From NCBI GenBank assembly GCA_017622845.1, contig JAGAQJ010000022.1:1-64000 (forward strand): a DNA stretch of 64,000 nt. The letters are read 5' to 3'. This stretch comes from Lachnospiraceae bacterium. GTDB lineage: Bacteria > Bacillota > Clostridia > Lachnospirales > Lachnospiraceae. The translations under genes and the position numbers were made by a program. The notes under the pieces are model-generated. The model searched no databases and was not told the DNA's origin. It saw only the letters and a program-made list of their open reading frames with translations. Below are positions 16,102-24,490 of the stretch, piece by piece. Every line of letters begins with the position of its first letter. Position 1 is the stretch's first letter.

Positions 16102-17187
16102 ATGCGTAATAAAGTTTTAATTGTTGATGATGCAGAATTGAATCGGGAAATGCTCGATATGATACTCAGAGAAGATTATGGCATCATACAAGCGGAAAAC
16201 GGAAAGGAAGCATTAAAAAAACTGAAAGAGCATCACAACGAAATTGTAGTAGTGCTTTTGGACCTGATTATGCCCGAAATGGACGGTTATCAAGTGATGG
16301 ACGTCATGAAGAATAAAGGCTGGATTGAGAAAATTCCAATATTGATTATCAGCGGTGAAATCGCTATTGAGACAGAGAAGAAATGCTTCGATTACGGTGT
16401 GTCGGATTTCATCCGCAAGCCGTTTGACAACAGCCTTGTGCGAAAACGTGTGACCAATGTGGTGAAATTATTTCAGTATCAGAATGACTTGGAGGAAAAA
16501 GTAAGAAAGCAGACAAAGACGTTAAGAAAACAGTATGAGCTGTTAAAGCTGCAGGCAGAAAAGCTTAGGGAAAGCAATGAACAAATTATTGATATCTTCG
16601 GAACCGTTGTGGAATACAGAAATCTGGAGAGCGGTGAACATATTAGGCGCGTCAAGGGATTTACGGAGATTTTAGCAAGACAGGTCATGCTGGAATATCC
16701 GGAATACGGTCTGACAGAGGAAAAAATCAATATTATTACACTTGCAAGCTCGCTTCATGATATCGGAAAAATTGCAATACCGGACAGTATTCTTTTAAAG
16801 CCGGGAAAGCTGACAGACAGAGAATATGAATATATGAAATCCCACACAACGAGAGGATGTGAGCTGTTAGACAACTTTAAAAATGCATGGAATGCCCGGT
16901 ATCAGGAGGTAGGTCGTGAAATCTGCCGTCATCATCATGAGCGTTACGACGGGAAAGGGTATCCGGACGGTCTGGTGGGAGAAGAAATACCGATTTCCGC
17001 ACAGATTGTCTCTGTGGCAGATGTATATGACGCGCTGGTCAGCGAGCGGGTATATAAGAAAGCATATTCCAAGGAAGAAGCATTTCATATGATTATCAAC
17101 GGAGAGTGCGGAATGTTCTCTCCCAAATTGCTGGAATGCCTACGAAATGTGAGGAAGCAGTTTGAGGAACTGGCGGATAAGATGTAA
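16102..17187 (+). CDS. Response regulator with HD-GYP domain (c-di-GMP phosphodiesterase type)
   Basis: A 361-residue two-domain protein. The receiver domain (1-120) has DD at 9-10, phospho-acceptor Asp54 in VLLDLIMPEMDG, and the SGE and IRKPFD motifs. A coiled-coil linker (about 125-165) follows. The HD-GYP domain (about 165-350) keeps HDIGKIAIPD, the HHERYDGKGYPDGL signature, and DVYDALVSERVYK. Such enzymes hydrolyse cyclic di-GMP or cyclic GMP-AMP. No histidine kinase is adjacent. The tight spacing to the FapA gene suggests a two-gene operon coupling an envelope-associated protein to second-messenger breakdown. Confidence 0.94.
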   Translation: MRNKVLIVDDAELNREMLDMILREDYGIIQAENGKEALKKLKEHHNEIVVVLLDLIMPEMDGYQVMDVMKNKGWIEKIPILIISGEIAIETEKKCFDYGVSDFIRKPFDNSLVRKRVTNVVKLFQYQNDLEEKVRKQTKTLRKQYELLKLQAEKLRESNEQIIDIFGTVVEYRNLESGEHIRRVKGFTEILARQVMLEYPEYGLTEEKINIITLASSLHDIGKIAIPDSILLKPGKLTDREYEYMKSHTTRGCELLDNFKNAWNARYQEVGREICRHHHERYDGKGYPDGLVGEEIPISAQIVSVADVYDALVSERVYKKAYSKEEAFHMIINGECGMFSPKLLECLRNVRKQFEELADKM

Positions 17188-17271
17188 AAGCTATACCATT
17201 TCCGCTGTCGGATTGGGTTGCGGCAACAGGCAGGTCATACCATAAAGCAATAAAAAGCAGTTAAATATAAA

Positions 17272-17299
17272 AAGGAATTGGCATCATTACCAATTCCTT
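17272..17299 (-). terminator. Intrinsic terminator of tRNA-Pro
   Basis: AAGGAATTGG and CCAATTCCTT form a 10-bp stem with an 8-base loop; on the minus strand it is followed by TTTTTATA. It may also serve the HD-GYP gene converging from the left. Confidence 0.8.
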
Positions 17300-17311
17300 A
17301 CTCTCCTAAAA

Positions 17312-17385
17312 TCGTTGCGACAAGATTCGAACTTGCGACCTCTGCGTCCCGAACGCAGCGCTCTACCAAACTGAGCCACGCAACG
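17312..17385 (-). tRNA. tRNA-Pro (anticodon CGG)
   Basis: Minus strand: acceptor CGTTGCG pairs with CGCAACG, discriminator A. The anticodon arm is CTGCG-TTCGGGA-CGCAG, giving anticodon CGG. The D arm (GGCTCAGTTTGGTAGAGC) and T arm with GTTCGAATC are normal. CCA is not encoded. Confidence 0.95.
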
Positions 17386-17472
17386 AAAACCGCTCTTTCG
17401 AACGAGCACGTTTATATTATAATCGATTTTCAAAATATTTCAAGTGTTTTTTGCAGATTCTTTTAAAATTCT

Positions 17473-17655
17473 GTAACAGTTCAGCCGTATGGATATTTAA
17501 TTCAGGACGAAGGTCGGCAGTTCGATACCGGTACAGGCGATTGAACTCCGAATGCGAATTTTCTAATGGGTAATGCCAAAGTCTTTGAATGCGTCCGCGA
17601 CCGGACTCTACGCGCCGTCCATGGACGCGTTTCGTCCGGACAGGAATGCATCATC
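17473..17655 (+). repeat. Family 1 repeat copy, right end lost
   Basis: Begins with the intact left end GTAACAGTTCAGCCGTATGG and continues CAGGACGAAGGTCGGCAG, as in the 32443 copy. The middle differs, and TTTCGTCCGGACAGGAATGCAT near 17629-17650 marks the approach to the right end, which then stops short of the terminal repeat, next to the MocR stop codon. Confidence 0.65.
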
Positions 17656-17658
17656 GGG

Positions 17659-19005
17659 CTATCCATTACCCTCAACTGTCGCTTCCTTTAATAACCTCAC
17701 TGCATCAGGAAAGCGCTCCGCCGGAACTTCACAGCACGAAAGAGCAATATGTGCATAACCTTCATTTTTGGAGGAAGTCTTGTGGATAGAAAACACCGAA
17801 ATCCCCTTTTCCCTTGCTCTGTCGCGCAGCTCATCTCCATTCATCCTGCATTTGAGCTTCATATGCACCAGAAAAACCGATTCCCCCATATAGATTTGAG
17901 CCTGATTACCAAAAGCCTCCTCCAAAAGCGTCGATAATGTTTTGGCCTTATTCGAATATAAACGTTTCAGCTTCCGAATCTGGCTGTCTAAGTGTCCGTC
18001 GCGCAGAAACTGGCATAGTGCAAGCTGTTCTGACTTGGAAGCAGTCTGATTGTAGAGTGCCTTTTTTTGTTCATATAACGGCAGCAGAGAGTCGGGCAGT
18101 ATCATAAAGCTCAGACGGATAGAGGGCAGAAGGAGCTTGGAGAAGGTGCTCAGGTATACGACATTTTCACCGCCGGCAAGCCCCTGCAGGCATGGAATCG
18201 GCTTGGTGAAGTAACGAAATTCATTGTCATAATCGTCTTCAATAATCAGTCTGTCATGTGCAGCACATTCCTTTAAAAGCTCCAGCCTCTTCTGCACGCT
18301 CATAACATCTCCCAGTGAGGTCATATGGGATGGCGTCATGTAGAGCACATTGGCATTTTCCTTATCCTTTTCCACGTCAAAGCCATAATCCTCGAAGATT
18401 ACCATACCCTGAGCAAAGCGTGAATCGTGAAAGCACACATTTTTCCGCTCCCGGATAAGCGGACACAGGATATTCATGAGGGTTTGAGAACCGGCTCCGA
18501 TAATAATATTTTCGGGACGGCACACAGCATTCCGCTTGTTAATGACATAATTGCATATGACTTCGCGAAGCTCATACTCGCCCTGCGGTTCGCCGTAAGT
18601 GAGCATACGCCCGTCCTGGCGCAGAGTACTTTTGATATAGCGTCTCCACAAGTTAAAGTCGAAGCTGTCTGCATCTACATTATTTGATGTAAAATTATAT
18701 TGTATTTCGGGAGAGGACGAGCTGCCTGCCTTTGTGCCCGGATTATCCTTATGAGAGGTATTTTTTACCGTCCTTCCTGTTACATAGTAACCGCTCTGCG
18801 GTTTGGAAATAATATAACCATCAGCCGCCAGACACAGGTAAGCAGTCTCTATAGTGGTGCGGCTAAGTCCCAATTGCTGTGCGCAGCGTCTTATGGAAGG
18901 CATCTTAGTGCCCGGCATTAGACGGCTGGTGACAATCAGATTCTTATAATATTCATATACCTGCAGATATCGGGTTGAATGACCGGAATGCAAATCAAGG
19001 TTCAA
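17659..19005 (-). CDS. MocR-type regulator (GntR DNA-binding plus aminotransferase-like domain)
   Basis: A 448-residue protein. The N-terminal GntR winged helix is at about 10-80 (VYEYYKNLIVTSRLMPGTKMPSIRRCAQQLGLSRTTIETAY). The rest is a fold-type I PLP aminotransferase domain (NIIIGAGSQTLMNI, IIEDDYDNEFRY, and STFSKLLLPSIRLSFMILP with the PLP Lys). MocR proteins such as PdxR and GabR bind PLP or an adduct and regulate vitamin B6, GABA or amino-acid genes. The start is TTG 19005, since AAGGAG lies 7 bases upstream; the longer open frame runs through a repeat element. It is divergent from the ABC pair at 19364. No B6 gene is adjacent, so its target is unknown. Confidence 0.9.
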   Translation of the reverse strand: MNLDLHSGHSTRYLQVYEYYKNLIVTSRLMPGTKMPSIRRCAQQLGLSRTTIETAYLCLAADGYIISKPQSGYYVTGRTVKNTSHKDNPGTKAGSSSSPEIQYNFTSNNVDADSFDFNLWRRYIKSTLRQDGRMLTYGEPQGEYELREVICNYVINKRNAVCRPENIIIGAGSQTLMNILCPLIRERKNVCFHDSRFAQGMVIFEDYGFDVEKDKENANVLYMTPSHMTSLGDVMSVQKRLELLKECAAHDRLIIEDDYDNEFRYFTKPIPCLQGLAGGENVVYLSTFSKLLLPSIRLSFMILPDSLLPLYEQKKALYNQTASKSEQLALCQFLRDGHLDSQIRKLKRLYSNKAKTLSTLLEEAFGNQAQIYMGESVFLVHMKLKCRMNGDELRDRAREKGISVFSIHKTSSKNEGYAHIALSCCEVPAERFPDAVRLLKEATVEGNG

Positions 19006-19033
19006 GGTTGTTCTCCTTTCGGGAATATGATAT

Positions 19034-19170
19034 AATGTACGCGCAAGCAATGAGCAGTGCCGTCTGCTGAATGGCAAAACGGCTGCTTGCAGACGTTTTT
19101 GCCATTCAGCAGACGGATAGGGCGAAGCCCGTGAACGAAAAAATGCAAAGCATTTTTGAGTGACACTGCG
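19034..19170 (+). ncRNA. Structured repeat element, copy 1 (multi-stem RNA candidate)
   Basis: Four nested or adjacent stems. P1 is GCAGTG (19054-19059) with CACTGC (19164-19169). P2 is a perfect 20-bp stem, 19060-19079 with 19097-19116, 17-base loop. P3 is GGGC-GAA-GCCC (19120-19130). P4 is AAAAATGC with GCATTTTT (19139-19157). A TATAAT precedes it at 19031. A second copy with compensatory changes is at 48712-48827. It lies in the MocR/ABC divergent region, reading towards the ABC genes. Confidence 0.6.
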
Positions 19171-19363
19171 GAATTGATGAAGCAGCAGACGGATACTTGT
19201 TTTTCGGCTGCATAGATGCGTGGTATACAAACTGACCTCTATGTTTGATTGATATTATGATGATAGTACCACGACAGACGGAAATTTGCAATGAGTATGG
19301 CTGATCATCCGTTTAGCCATGCCCATTCTTATCGCGCACTTGGGGAAAGGAGATTTTACTTTC

Positions 19364-21097
19364 ATGAAATGTGTAGTAAAGTACATGAAGGATTATAAAA
19401 AGGAAAGTATATTGGCGCCGCTTTTTAAAATGCTGGAAGCTTCCTTTGAGCTGATGGTACCGCTTGTCATGGCGGCAATTATCGACAATGGCATTGAAAA
19501 TAACGACACACCTTATATTTTAAAAATGGGTGCGGTGCTGGTGCTTCTGGCAGCAGTGGGGCTTATCAGTGCGGTGACAGCCCAGTATTTCAGCGCAAGG
19601 GCGGCAGTCGGCTTTGCCACAAAGCTTAGAAATGCATTGTTTGCGCATATACAAGGTCTATCCTATACAGAGCTTGACACCGTAGGTACCAACACGCTGA
19701 TTACACGTATGACCAGTGATGTCAACCAGCTGCAGGGAGGTGTCAATATGACGCTCCGGCTGCTGCTTCGCTCTCCGTTTATTGTGTTTGGCGCTATGAT
19801 TATGGCATTTACGGTTGATGTGAAGGCGGCGATAATCTTTGTGGTGGCGATTCCGCTGCTTGCAGTTGTTGTATTTGGAATTATGATTGTGAGCATGCCT
19901 TTATATAAAAAGGTTCAGGCAGCGCTTGACAAAATCCTCGGAAGAACACGTGAAAATCTTGCCGGTGCCCGTGTCATCCGCGCTTTTTGCAACGAGGAGT
20001 CCGAGACAGCGGATTTTGAGAAGGAAAATGAGCTGCTTCTTAACACACAGGTCTTTGTCGGGAAGATATCTGCAGCCATGAATCCCGTTACGTATATTAT
20101 TATCAATATTGCGCTGGTTGTGCTGTTATGGACAGGCGCTGTCCGTGTTGACAATGGCATCATTACCCGTGGTGCGGTGGTTGCATTGGTAAACTATATG
20201 TCACAGATTCTTGTGGAGCTTGTGAAATTAGCGAATCTGATTATTCAGCTTACAAAGGCGCTTGCCTGCGCCAAGCGTGTAGATGCGGTGTTTGAAGTAA
20301 CCTCAAGCATGGAAAACGGCAGCGTTACAGAGCTTTGCACATCAGGTGAGGAGGCAGTCGCATTTGACCATGTATGCCTTACCTACAGCGGAGGCGGAGA
20401 CGAGTCGCTGACTGATATCAATTTTTCTGTGAAAAAGGGTGAAACCATTGGTATCATAGGCGGTACGGGTTCGGGCAAAACGTCTGTTGTCAATCTGATT
20501 CCGCGCTTTTATGATGCGACAAAGGGAGTTGTGCGCATCAACGGAAGGAATATCAAGGAATATGATATTGAGACGCTTCGCAGTCAAATCGGCGTCGTTC
20601 CGCAGAAGGCAGTATTATTTAAGGGAACAATTAGGGAAAATCTGATGTGGGGAAATGAAAATGCCACAGACGAGGATATTGAGAATGCCCTTAATGTTTC
20701 ACAGGCAAAGGAATTTGTGGATACGAAGGACGGAAGGCTGGATTTCAAGGTTGCGCAGGGAGGTAAAAATCTTTCCGGAGGTCAGAAGCAGCGCCTTACG
20801 ATTGCACGTGCAATTGTGAGACGTCCGCAGATACTGATACTTGATGACAGTGCATCGGCACTTGATTTTGCCACGGATGCCAGGCTCAGGCAGGCAATTA
20901 AAGGTATGGAAAATGACATGACTGTCATAATTGTGTCTCAGCGTGCAGCATCCATTCAGTATGCAGACAAAATTATTGTGATGGACGACGGCACAGTGGC
21001 AGGCATCGGGACACATGAGGAGCTGCTTGCAGGCAATGAAATTTATCAGGAAATCTATTACTCTCAATTCCCTGATAAAAAGGAAAGTGCGATGTAA
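19364..21097 (+). CDS. ABC exporter half-transporter with degenerate ATPase site
   Basis: A 577-residue exporter-type half-transporter: six-helix membrane domain (about 15-310) and ATPase domain. Walker A is GGTGSGKTS, signature LSGGQKQRL, and Walker B is ILILDDSASALD, where the catalytic Glu is replaced by Asp; the switch position reads VSQRAAS with Gln instead of His. Both changes mark the degenerate-site subunit of heterodimeric exporters (TM287/TM288, BmrCD, EfrAB type). The start is ATG 19364, with GGAAAGGAG 11 bases upstream, rather than the ATG at 19319. The partner with a full active site follows at 21175. A multidrug or peptide export role is likely but the substrate is unknown. Confidence 0.92.
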   Translation: MKCVVKYMKDYKKESILAPLFKMLEASFELMVPLVMAAIIDNGIENNDTPYILKMGAVLVLLAAVGLISAVTAQYFSARAAVGFATKLRNALFAHIQGLSYTELDTVGTNTLITRMTSDVNQLQGGVNMTLRLLLRSPFIVFGAMIMAFTVDVKAAIIFVVAIPLLAVVVFGIMIVSMPLYKKVQAALDKILGRTRENLAGARVIRAFCNEESETADFEKENELLLNTQVFVGKISAAMNPVTYIIINIALVVLLWTGAVRVDNGIITRGAVVALVNYMSQILVELVKLANLIIQLTKALACAKRVDAVFEVTSSMENGSVTELCTSGEEAVAFDHVCLTYSGGGDESLTDINFSVKKGETIGIIGGTGSGKTSVVNLIPRFYDATKGVVRINGRNIKEYDIETLRSQIGVVPQKAVLFKGTIRENLMWGNENATDEDIENALNVSQAKEFVDTKDGRLDFKVAQGGKNLSGGQKQRLTIARAIVRRPQILILDDSASALDFATDARLRQAIKGMENDMTVIIVSQRAASIQYADKIIVMDDGTVAGIGTHEELLAGNEIYQEIYYSQFPDKKESAM

Positions 21098-21174
21098 GTC
21101 AGATGGTCAGTCCGCAACAGGAAGCCATAAGGCGGAACGGTTACGTTTTCTGTAGTATATAGAGGAACATGATA

Positions 21175-22965
21175 ATGAAAGAAAAGAAGAAATCAATTGA
21201 TAAAGTATCCAATAAGGATATCATAAAAAAGGTTTTAAATTATATAGGCAGGTATAAAATTTTCCTGTTTTTTTCCATTTTGTCTGCGGCAGTGTCCGTG
21301 ATTCTCACCTTATATATACCAATTCTTACAGGTGAGGCAGTGGACTGCATTATTGGTGCCGGAGCAGTAGATTTTGCAGGAATTTTGGATATACTGAAAA
21401 AGATGGCAGTGATTATCATTCTAACTGCTGTCGTGCAGTGGCTTATGAATACCTGCAACAACAAAATCGCTTACCAGGTTGTGCGCGATGTGCGGGATGA
21501 GGCATTTAAAAAGCTTCAGATATTGCCGCTCAAATATATTGACGGTCATTCACACGGTGACATTGTGAGCCGTATTATTGCTGATGTAGACCAGTTTTCA
21601 GATGGTTTGCTTATGGGATTTACACAGCTTTTTACCGGTGTTGTGACGATTGTGGGAACGTTGGTATTTATGTTTTCCATTAATGTATCAACAACGATTG
21701 TTGTTGTAATTCTGACACCACTGTCATTTTTTATCGCAGGCTTTATTGCAAAGAGGACGTTCAGCATGTCGAAGCTTCAATCAGAGACAAGAGGAGAGCA
21801 GACGGCGCTGATAGATGAAATGATAGGAAATGAAAAGGTGGTAAAGGCATTTAACCATGAAGACAAAGTTATGGAGCAGTTTGAGGAGATTAACGGCAGG
21901 CTTGAAAAGGCAAGCGTAAAGGCGATTTTCTTTTCCTCCCTTACCAATCCCTGTACACGATTTGTAAACAGCCTTGTCTATGCAGGTGTCGGTATTCTCG
22001 GTGCATTCCTTGCCATAAGAGGCCGCATCAGTGTAGGACAGCTTACCAGCTTTTTGAGCTATGCAAATCAATATACAAAGCCCTTTAATGAGATATCGGG
22101 TGTTGTAACAGAGCTTCAGACAGCGCTTGCCTGTGCAGGCAGAGTATTTGAATTTATTGAGGAGGAGCCTCAGATTCCCGATGCAGATAATGCGGCGGCT
22201 TTAAAAGAGCCGAAGGGACAAATCAAGATGGAGCATGTAAGCTTTTCCTACAGCCCGGATAAGAAGCTCATACAAGATTTTAATCTTGAAGTAAAGCCGG
22301 GACAGCGCGTAGCAATTGTGGGACCTACGGGATGCGGCAAAACTACTGTCATAAATCTGCTGATGCGGTTCTATGATATTAATAGCGGAAGTATTCAAAT
22401 AGACGGTGTGGATATCAGGGATATGACAAGAAAAAGCTTGCGGGACAGCTTTGGTATGGTGCTTCAGGAAACATGGCTCCACGCAGGTACGATTCGTGAA
22501 AATATTGTGATGGGCAAGCCGGATGCTACGGACGATGAGGTGATTGCAGCGGCAAAGGCGGCGCATGCGCACAGCTTTATCAAGCGTCTGCCGATGGGGT
22601 ATGATACGGTAATCACGGAGGACGGCGGAAGTCTTTCACAGGGACAGAAGCAGCTTCTATGCATCACCAGAGTCATGCTGTGCCTGCCGCCGATGCTGAT
22701 ACTCGATGAGGCGACTTCGTCCATTGATACACGTACCGAAATTAAGATTTCGCAGGCATTTAATACCATGATGAAGGGCAGAACCAGTTTTATCGTAGCG
22801 CATAGACTATCTACCATCAGAGAAGCGGATATTATCCTTGTTATGAAGGATGGAAATATCATTGAACAAGGCAGCCATGAAACGCTGCTTAAAAAAGAAA
22901 ACGGATTTTACGCGAAGCTCTATCAGAGTCAATTTGAATTAGCTGAAAGCAGTGCGTCTCCATAA
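21175..22965 (+). CDS. ABC exporter half-transporter, catalytically complete partner
   Basis: A 596-residue half-transporter. The membrane domain covers about 20-320. The ATPase has Walker A GPTGCGKTT, Walker B MLILDEATSSID with the catalytic Glu, and switch His in FIVAHR. Its signature is LSQGQKQLL rather than LSGGQ, as often seen in the consensus-Walker half of heterodimeric exporters. ATG 21175 lies 8 bases after AGAGGAA; ATG 21169 is too close to it. It pairs with the upstream gene to give one degenerate and one competent ATP site. A long palindrome spans the stop codon. Confidence 0.92.
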   Translation: MKEKKKSIDKVSNKDIIKKVLNYIGRYKIFLFFSILSAAVSVILTLYIPILTGEAVDCIIGAGAVDFAGILDILKKMAVIIILTAVVQWLMNTCNNKIAYQVVRDVRDEAFKKLQILPLKYIDGHSHGDIVSRIIADVDQFSDGLLMGFTQLFTGVVTIVGTLVFMFSINVSTTIVVVILTPLSFFIAGFIAKRTFSMSKLQSETRGEQTALIDEMIGNEKVVKAFNHEDKVMEQFEEINGRLEKASVKAIFFSSLTNPCTRFVNSLVYAGVGILGAFLAIRGRISVGQLTSFLSYANQYTKPFNEISGVVTELQTALACAGRVFEFIEEEPQIPDADNAAALKEPKGQIKMEHVSFSYSPDKKLIQDFNLEVKPGQRVAIVGPTGCGKTTVINLLMRFYDINSGSIQIDGVDIRDMTRKSLRDSFGMVLQETWLHAGTIRENIVMGKPDATDDEVIAAAKAAHAHSFIKRLPMGYDTVITEDGGSLSQGQKQLLCITRVMLCLPPMLILDEATSSIDTRTEIKISQAFNTMMKGRTSFIVAHRLSTIREADIILVMKDGNIIEQGSHETLLKKENGFYAKLYQSQFELAESSASP

Positions 22966-23018
22966 TATGATTTCCTGTGTGAGCTAGCTCACAGACAGGA
23001 AAATCATATCATGGAGAC
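22956..23018 (+). terminator. Long palindrome across the ABC stop codon
   Basis: GTCTCCAT at 22956 pairs with ATGGAGAC at 23011-23018, and inner arms ATATGATTT, CCTGT and TGAGCT pair up to a centre at GAGCTAGCTC: about 30 pairs with few bulges. No T run follows. It probably protects or ends the transcript. Confidence 0.55.
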
Positions 23019-23022
23019 ATGG

Positions 23023-23106
23023 TGCGCCAGCCCACAGCGAGATGGAGCAAAGCGGAATAGAGCTGTCACTGCTGTAAACATGCCGGACAGACGGGAGCTT
23101 GCTCAC
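23023..23106 (+). repeat. 84-bp direct repeat, copy A
   Basis: Begins TGCGCCAGCCCACAGCGAG and ends GACGGGAGCTTGCTCAC. Copy B at 23239-23322 differs at about three positions. No coding role is apparent. Confidence 0.85.
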
Positions 23107-23238
23107 TAAGGGAAATTTGTACAATTATTTCTATAGGGCGGACGCCCGACATGAAATAAGTTGTCGGAAAGAACAAATATTATTATTAAAAATGTACAAT
23201 CCGACAACTTATGAATGGGCAGGGCTGAACTGTTACTT
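23107..23238. repeat. Family 3 palindromic repeat between the 84-bp repeats
   Basis: Contains ATAAGTTGTCGG and CCGACAACTTAT as inverted arms, the block TTTCTATAGGGCGGACGCCC shared with 46527-46645 in reverse, and a right end GGGCTGAACTGTTAC close to the family 1 terminus. A related end block (CTTATGAATGGGCAGGGCTG) also occurs at about 41086-41105. Confidence 0.65.
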
Positions 23239-23322
23239 TGCGCCAGCCCACAGCGAGATGGAGCAAAGCGGAATAGAGCTGTCACTGCTGTAAATATGCC
23301 AGACAGACGGGAGCTTGCTTAC
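23239..23322 (+). repeat. 84-bp direct repeat, copy B
   Basis: Second copy of 23023-23106, ending just before the mraY-like gene. The offset between copies is 216 bp. Confidence 0.85.
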
Positions 23323-23348
23323 CTGCAGGAATAACGGAGGTTAAAACG

Positions 23349-24314
23349 ATGATAAATAATTTTTTAAAGGTATCGGATTATGGTATCTTAGGCTTTTTGG
23401 GAGTGGCATTTGCCTTTTTGGCTACCAGCCTTTTGCTTGGAACAGGAATGAATAAGCTTCCCAGGGACCATGGGCGTGAGTTTGCTCATGATGGAGGATT
23501 ATCTGCAGGAAAGCCGCGCGGCGCTGGATTCGTATTTATCCTTGTGTTTGTGCTGGCGGCGCTGCTTTTCGGAAATGTTGACAGGGAAATCCTGATTTAT
23601 CTGATTCTCACAGTGGCAGCCATGATGACGGGATATCTTGATGACTGTGCAAAGGTGTCATGGGGAGAGCTTAGAAAAGGACTGCTTGACCTTGTGATTG
23701 CAATTATGACAGCAGTCACAATGGTAAATTTCAACGGAAGTGATGTGACGATTGAGCTGACAGGTCAGGTGTTGACGCTCAGCCCGGTTGTCTATATTAT
23801 CCTTGCGGTAATTCTTGTGTGGGGCTCTATCAATGTGACAAACTGTGCGGATGGCGTAGACGGCTTATCAGGTACATTGGCGATCATAACCTTGTCTACG
23901 ATCTATATGATTATGAACAGAAGGGAGACAGCGCCGGAATTTTCTTATCTGATTCTGCTGTTTATTGCGTGTATCCTTGGATATCTGTGGTTTAATGCGA
24001 CACCGAGCCGCCTGCTGATGGGAGATGCAGGTTCCCGCGCGATGGGACTCTTTATCGCGATTGCCATTATGAAGACAGGAAGTCCGTTTTTGTACCTTCT
24101 GGTTGCATTTATGCTGATGGTAGATGGCGGAATCGGACTTGTGAAGGTATCGCTCCTTCGGTTTTTTAAGATTAAAATTCTCACAAAAGTGAGAACGCCG
24201 CTTCATGACCATGTGCGCAAAAATCTGGGTTGGTCCAATGCACAGACAGTATTCAAGTTTGCAATTATACAGATTGCGATTTCGGCAGCGGTTGTATGGC
24301 TTGTAGCGATGTAG
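23349..24314 (+). CDS. mraY: MraY-like phospho-sugar transferase (glycosyltransferase family 4)
   Basis: A 321-residue membrane protein with about ten helices. The family motifs are clear: PRGAGFVFI near residue 57, GYLDDCAKV with the paired Asp residues, NVTNCADGVDGLSGT, LMGDAGSRAMG, and the C-terminal RTPLHDHVRKNLGWS. MraY moves phospho-MurNAc-pentapeptide from UDP to undecaprenyl phosphate to make lipid I. Here it stands alone, outside a division and cell wall cluster, which is known in Lachnospiraceae. GGAGG precedes ATG 23349. The His-rich PLHDHV loop supports MraY over WecA or TagO. Confidence 0.88.
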   Translation: MINNFLKVSDYGILGFLGVAFAFLATSLLLGTGMNKLPRDHGREFAHDGGLSAGKPRGAGFVFILVFVLAALLFGNVDREILIYLILTVAAMMTGYLDDCAKVSWGELRKGLLDLVIAIMTAVTMVNFNGSDVTIELTGQVLTLSPVVYIILAVILVWGSINVTNCADGVDGLSGTLAIITLSTIYMIMNRRETAPEFSYLILLFIACILGYLWFNATPSRLLMGDAGSRAMGLFIAIAIMKTGSPFLYLLVAFMLMVDGGIGLVKVSLLRFFKIKILTKVRTPLHDHVRKNLGWSNAQTVFKFAIIQIAISAAVVWLVAM

Positions 24315-24343
24315 TTCATTGAAGCGGTGAGGGGGAGTCGGTT

Positions 24344-24490
24344 ATGGCAAATGAAGATAAGAAAGATTTCAATGCAATGCTTTATGATAGCAAGGATATG
24401 CCAAAGTTCCAGACAATTGCAGATGAAAAAAGTCAAAAATTTATTCGTAGATACAGAAAGGAAATGCAAAATGCAGAAAATAACCCCTGA
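24344..24490 (+). CDS. 48-residue small ORF, possibly a truncated gene
   Basis: GAGGGGGAG lies 7 bases before ATG 24344, a very strong ribosome site. The product starts MANEDKKDFNAMLYDSKDMP and ends in a basic stretch RRYRKEMQNAENNP. The first ~30 residues look like the conserved start of a longer protein (I have an uncertain impression of an MGMT-like family), after which the frame is replaced. It overlaps the PPOX start by 20 bases, so translational coupling is possible. Confidence 0.4.
   Translation: MANEDKKDFNAMLYDSKDMPKFQTIADEKSQKFIRRYRKEMQNAENNP

Noticed and set aside
17278-17466. 62-codon plus-strand frame
   Set aside because: It lies across tRNA-Pro on the opposite strand; such ORFs are a common annotation artefact.
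19006-19230. Extended N-terminus of the MocR frame
   Set aside because: It translates the structured repeat; TTG 19005 has the AAGGAG site and gives the normal GntR start.
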